The notes beneath the pieces were generated by a model. It was not told the DNA's origin, searched no databases, and saw only the letters and a program-made list of their open reading frames with translations. This document shows, piece by piece, positions 14,501 to 15,287 of a stretch of 15,287 bases of DNA. A program made the translations under genes and the position numbers. How positions within the stretch are numbered: the stretch's first letter is position 1; the number at the start of each line of letters is the position of its first letter. Source of the stretch: Candidatus Latescibacterota bacterium (GTDB lineage Bacteria > Latescibacterota > UBA2968 > UBA8231); assembly GCA_022827165.1 (NCBI GenBank), contig JAJDTN010000377.1:1-15287 (forward strand), given 5' to 3'.

Positions 14501-15287
14501 CGGAACTCGTGAGGTATCCCGACAGCCGCATCGAGGTCCTCGACGAGCGCTTCGCCAGGTACAAGCTGGCCAACGCCGCCCTCGAGATGCTCTGGACCGG
14601 CGGGCGCTGGCTCGAGGGTCCCGTGTGGTTCGGCGACGGCCGCTACCTGCTGTTCAGCGACATCCCCAACAACCGCATTCTCAAGTGGGAAGAAGAGACC
14701 GGGGAGGTCTCGGTCTTCCGCAAGCCATCGAACAACACCAACGGCAACACGCGCGATCTCCAGGGACGGCTGCTGTCGTGCGAGCACGACACGCGCCGGG
14801 TCACGCGCACGGAGTACGATGGTTCGATCACCGTGTTGATCGATCGGTTCGAGGGCCGGCCGTTGAACGCCCCCAATGACATCGTGGTGAAGTCGGATGG
14901 GTCGATCTGGTTCACCGACCCCGGGTACGGCATCCTGATGGACTACGAGGGACATCGGGACGAGTTCGAGAATGCCGCCAATGTGTACCGTCTCGACCCG
15001 GATACGGGGGAAGCGACGGTGGCGGCCGGGGATTTCCAGCGCCCCAACGGCCTCTGCTTCAGCCCGGACGAGTCGCTGCTCTACATCGTCGACACGGGGC
15101 GCTCCGACGGCCCCGAGTACCCCACCCACATCCGGGTCTTCGACGTCCACGGCGACCGCCTTGCCAACGGCCGCGTCTTCGCGGACATGGAACCCGGCTC
15201 GTCGGACGGGGTCCGCACCGACGTGGACGGCAACCTGTGGTCAGGCGCCTGCTGGGGGGGCGAGGGCTACGACGGCGTCCACTGCTT
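14497..15287 (+). CDS. SMP-30/gluconolactonase-like lactonase (partial, C-terminus beyond window)
   Basis: Metal-dependent six-bladed propeller of the SMP-30/gluconolactonase/LRE family; members hydrolyse sugar lactones or similar esters. I translated it from the ATG at 14497; 263 full codons lie in the window of a protein usually about 290-330 long. The expected metal and active-site residues are present: E40 in WLEGPVW, N127 in NAPNDIVV, N184 in RPNGLCFSP and D237 in SDGVRTD. That supports a real enzyme. Other blade motifs are LLFSDIPNNRILKW (51-64) and IWFTDPGYGI (137-146). No signal peptide is seen. The start overlaps the NHL stop by 4 nt, without a clear ribosome site of its own, so coupled translation is likely. 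Substrate is unknown; linkage to a PhyH oxygenase suggests a small catabolic module. Confidence 0.92.
   Translation, partial: MTELVRYPDSRIEVLDERFARYKLANAALEMLWTGGRWLEGPVWFGDGRYLLFSDIPNNRILKWEEETGEVSVFRKPSNNTNGNTRDLQGRLLSCEHDTRRVTRTEYDGSITVLIDRFEGRPLNAPNDIVVKSDGSIWFTDPGYGILMDYEGHRDEFENAANVYRLDPDTGEATVAAGDFQRPNGLCFSPDESLLYIVDTGRSDGPEYPTHIRVFDVHGDRLANGRVFADMEPGSSDGVRTDVDGNLWSGACWGGEGYDGVHC

Overview
The window is high-GC DNA (roughly two thirds G+C by eye) from a Gram-negative bacterium. A complete outer-membrane/periplasm/inner-membrane efflux operon shows two membranes. The company of phytanoyl-CoA dioxygenase-like, NHL, SMP-30, BNR-sialidase and 'QLFVDDRL'-type glycosidase-like proteins recalls Latescibacterota, Planctomycetota and related environmental lineages. 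That placement rests on gene content only and is tentative. Genes are packed tightly: the longest non-coding stretch is about 176 bp (10291-10466), and no gap exceeds 300 bp. I see no tRNA, rRNA, CRISPR array, transposase or phage gene.

Layout: (1) 1-4432, minus strand, is a tripartite RND efflux operon transcribed in the order outer-membrane lipoprotein factor, periplasmic adaptor, RND permease; the permease runs off the left edge. (2) 4541-6088 (minus) is a glycosidase-like beta-propeller protein, divergent from an Asp-box sialidase-like protein at 6164-7375 (plus). (3) 7294-10290 (plus) is a large helicase IV (HelD)-type superfamily 1 helicase with an inserted nuclease-like module and three C-terminal four-cysteine zinc ribbons; its start overlaps the sialidase gene. 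(4) 10467-12739 (plus) is a four-gene operon: two paralogous half-size DUF1538 membrane proteins, a P-II-like protein and a two-CBS-domain protein. (5) 12759-13565 (minus) is a PhyH-type Fe(II)/2-oxoglutarate oxygenase, divergent from a two-gene plus-strand operon: an NHL-repeat beta-propeller protein (13652-14500) and an SMP-30/gluconolactonase-like protein (14497 to the right edge).

How they may work together: the efflux genes form one machine. The glycosidase-like and sialidase-like pair probably acts on glycans or sugars; neither shows a signal peptide. The DUF1538/P-II/CBS operon looks like a membrane transporter or channel of unknown substrate with two cytosolic nucleotide-sensing regulators, and is the best candidate here for an under-described system. 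The PhyH/NHL/SMP-30 divergon looks like a small catabolic or modification module of unknown substrate.
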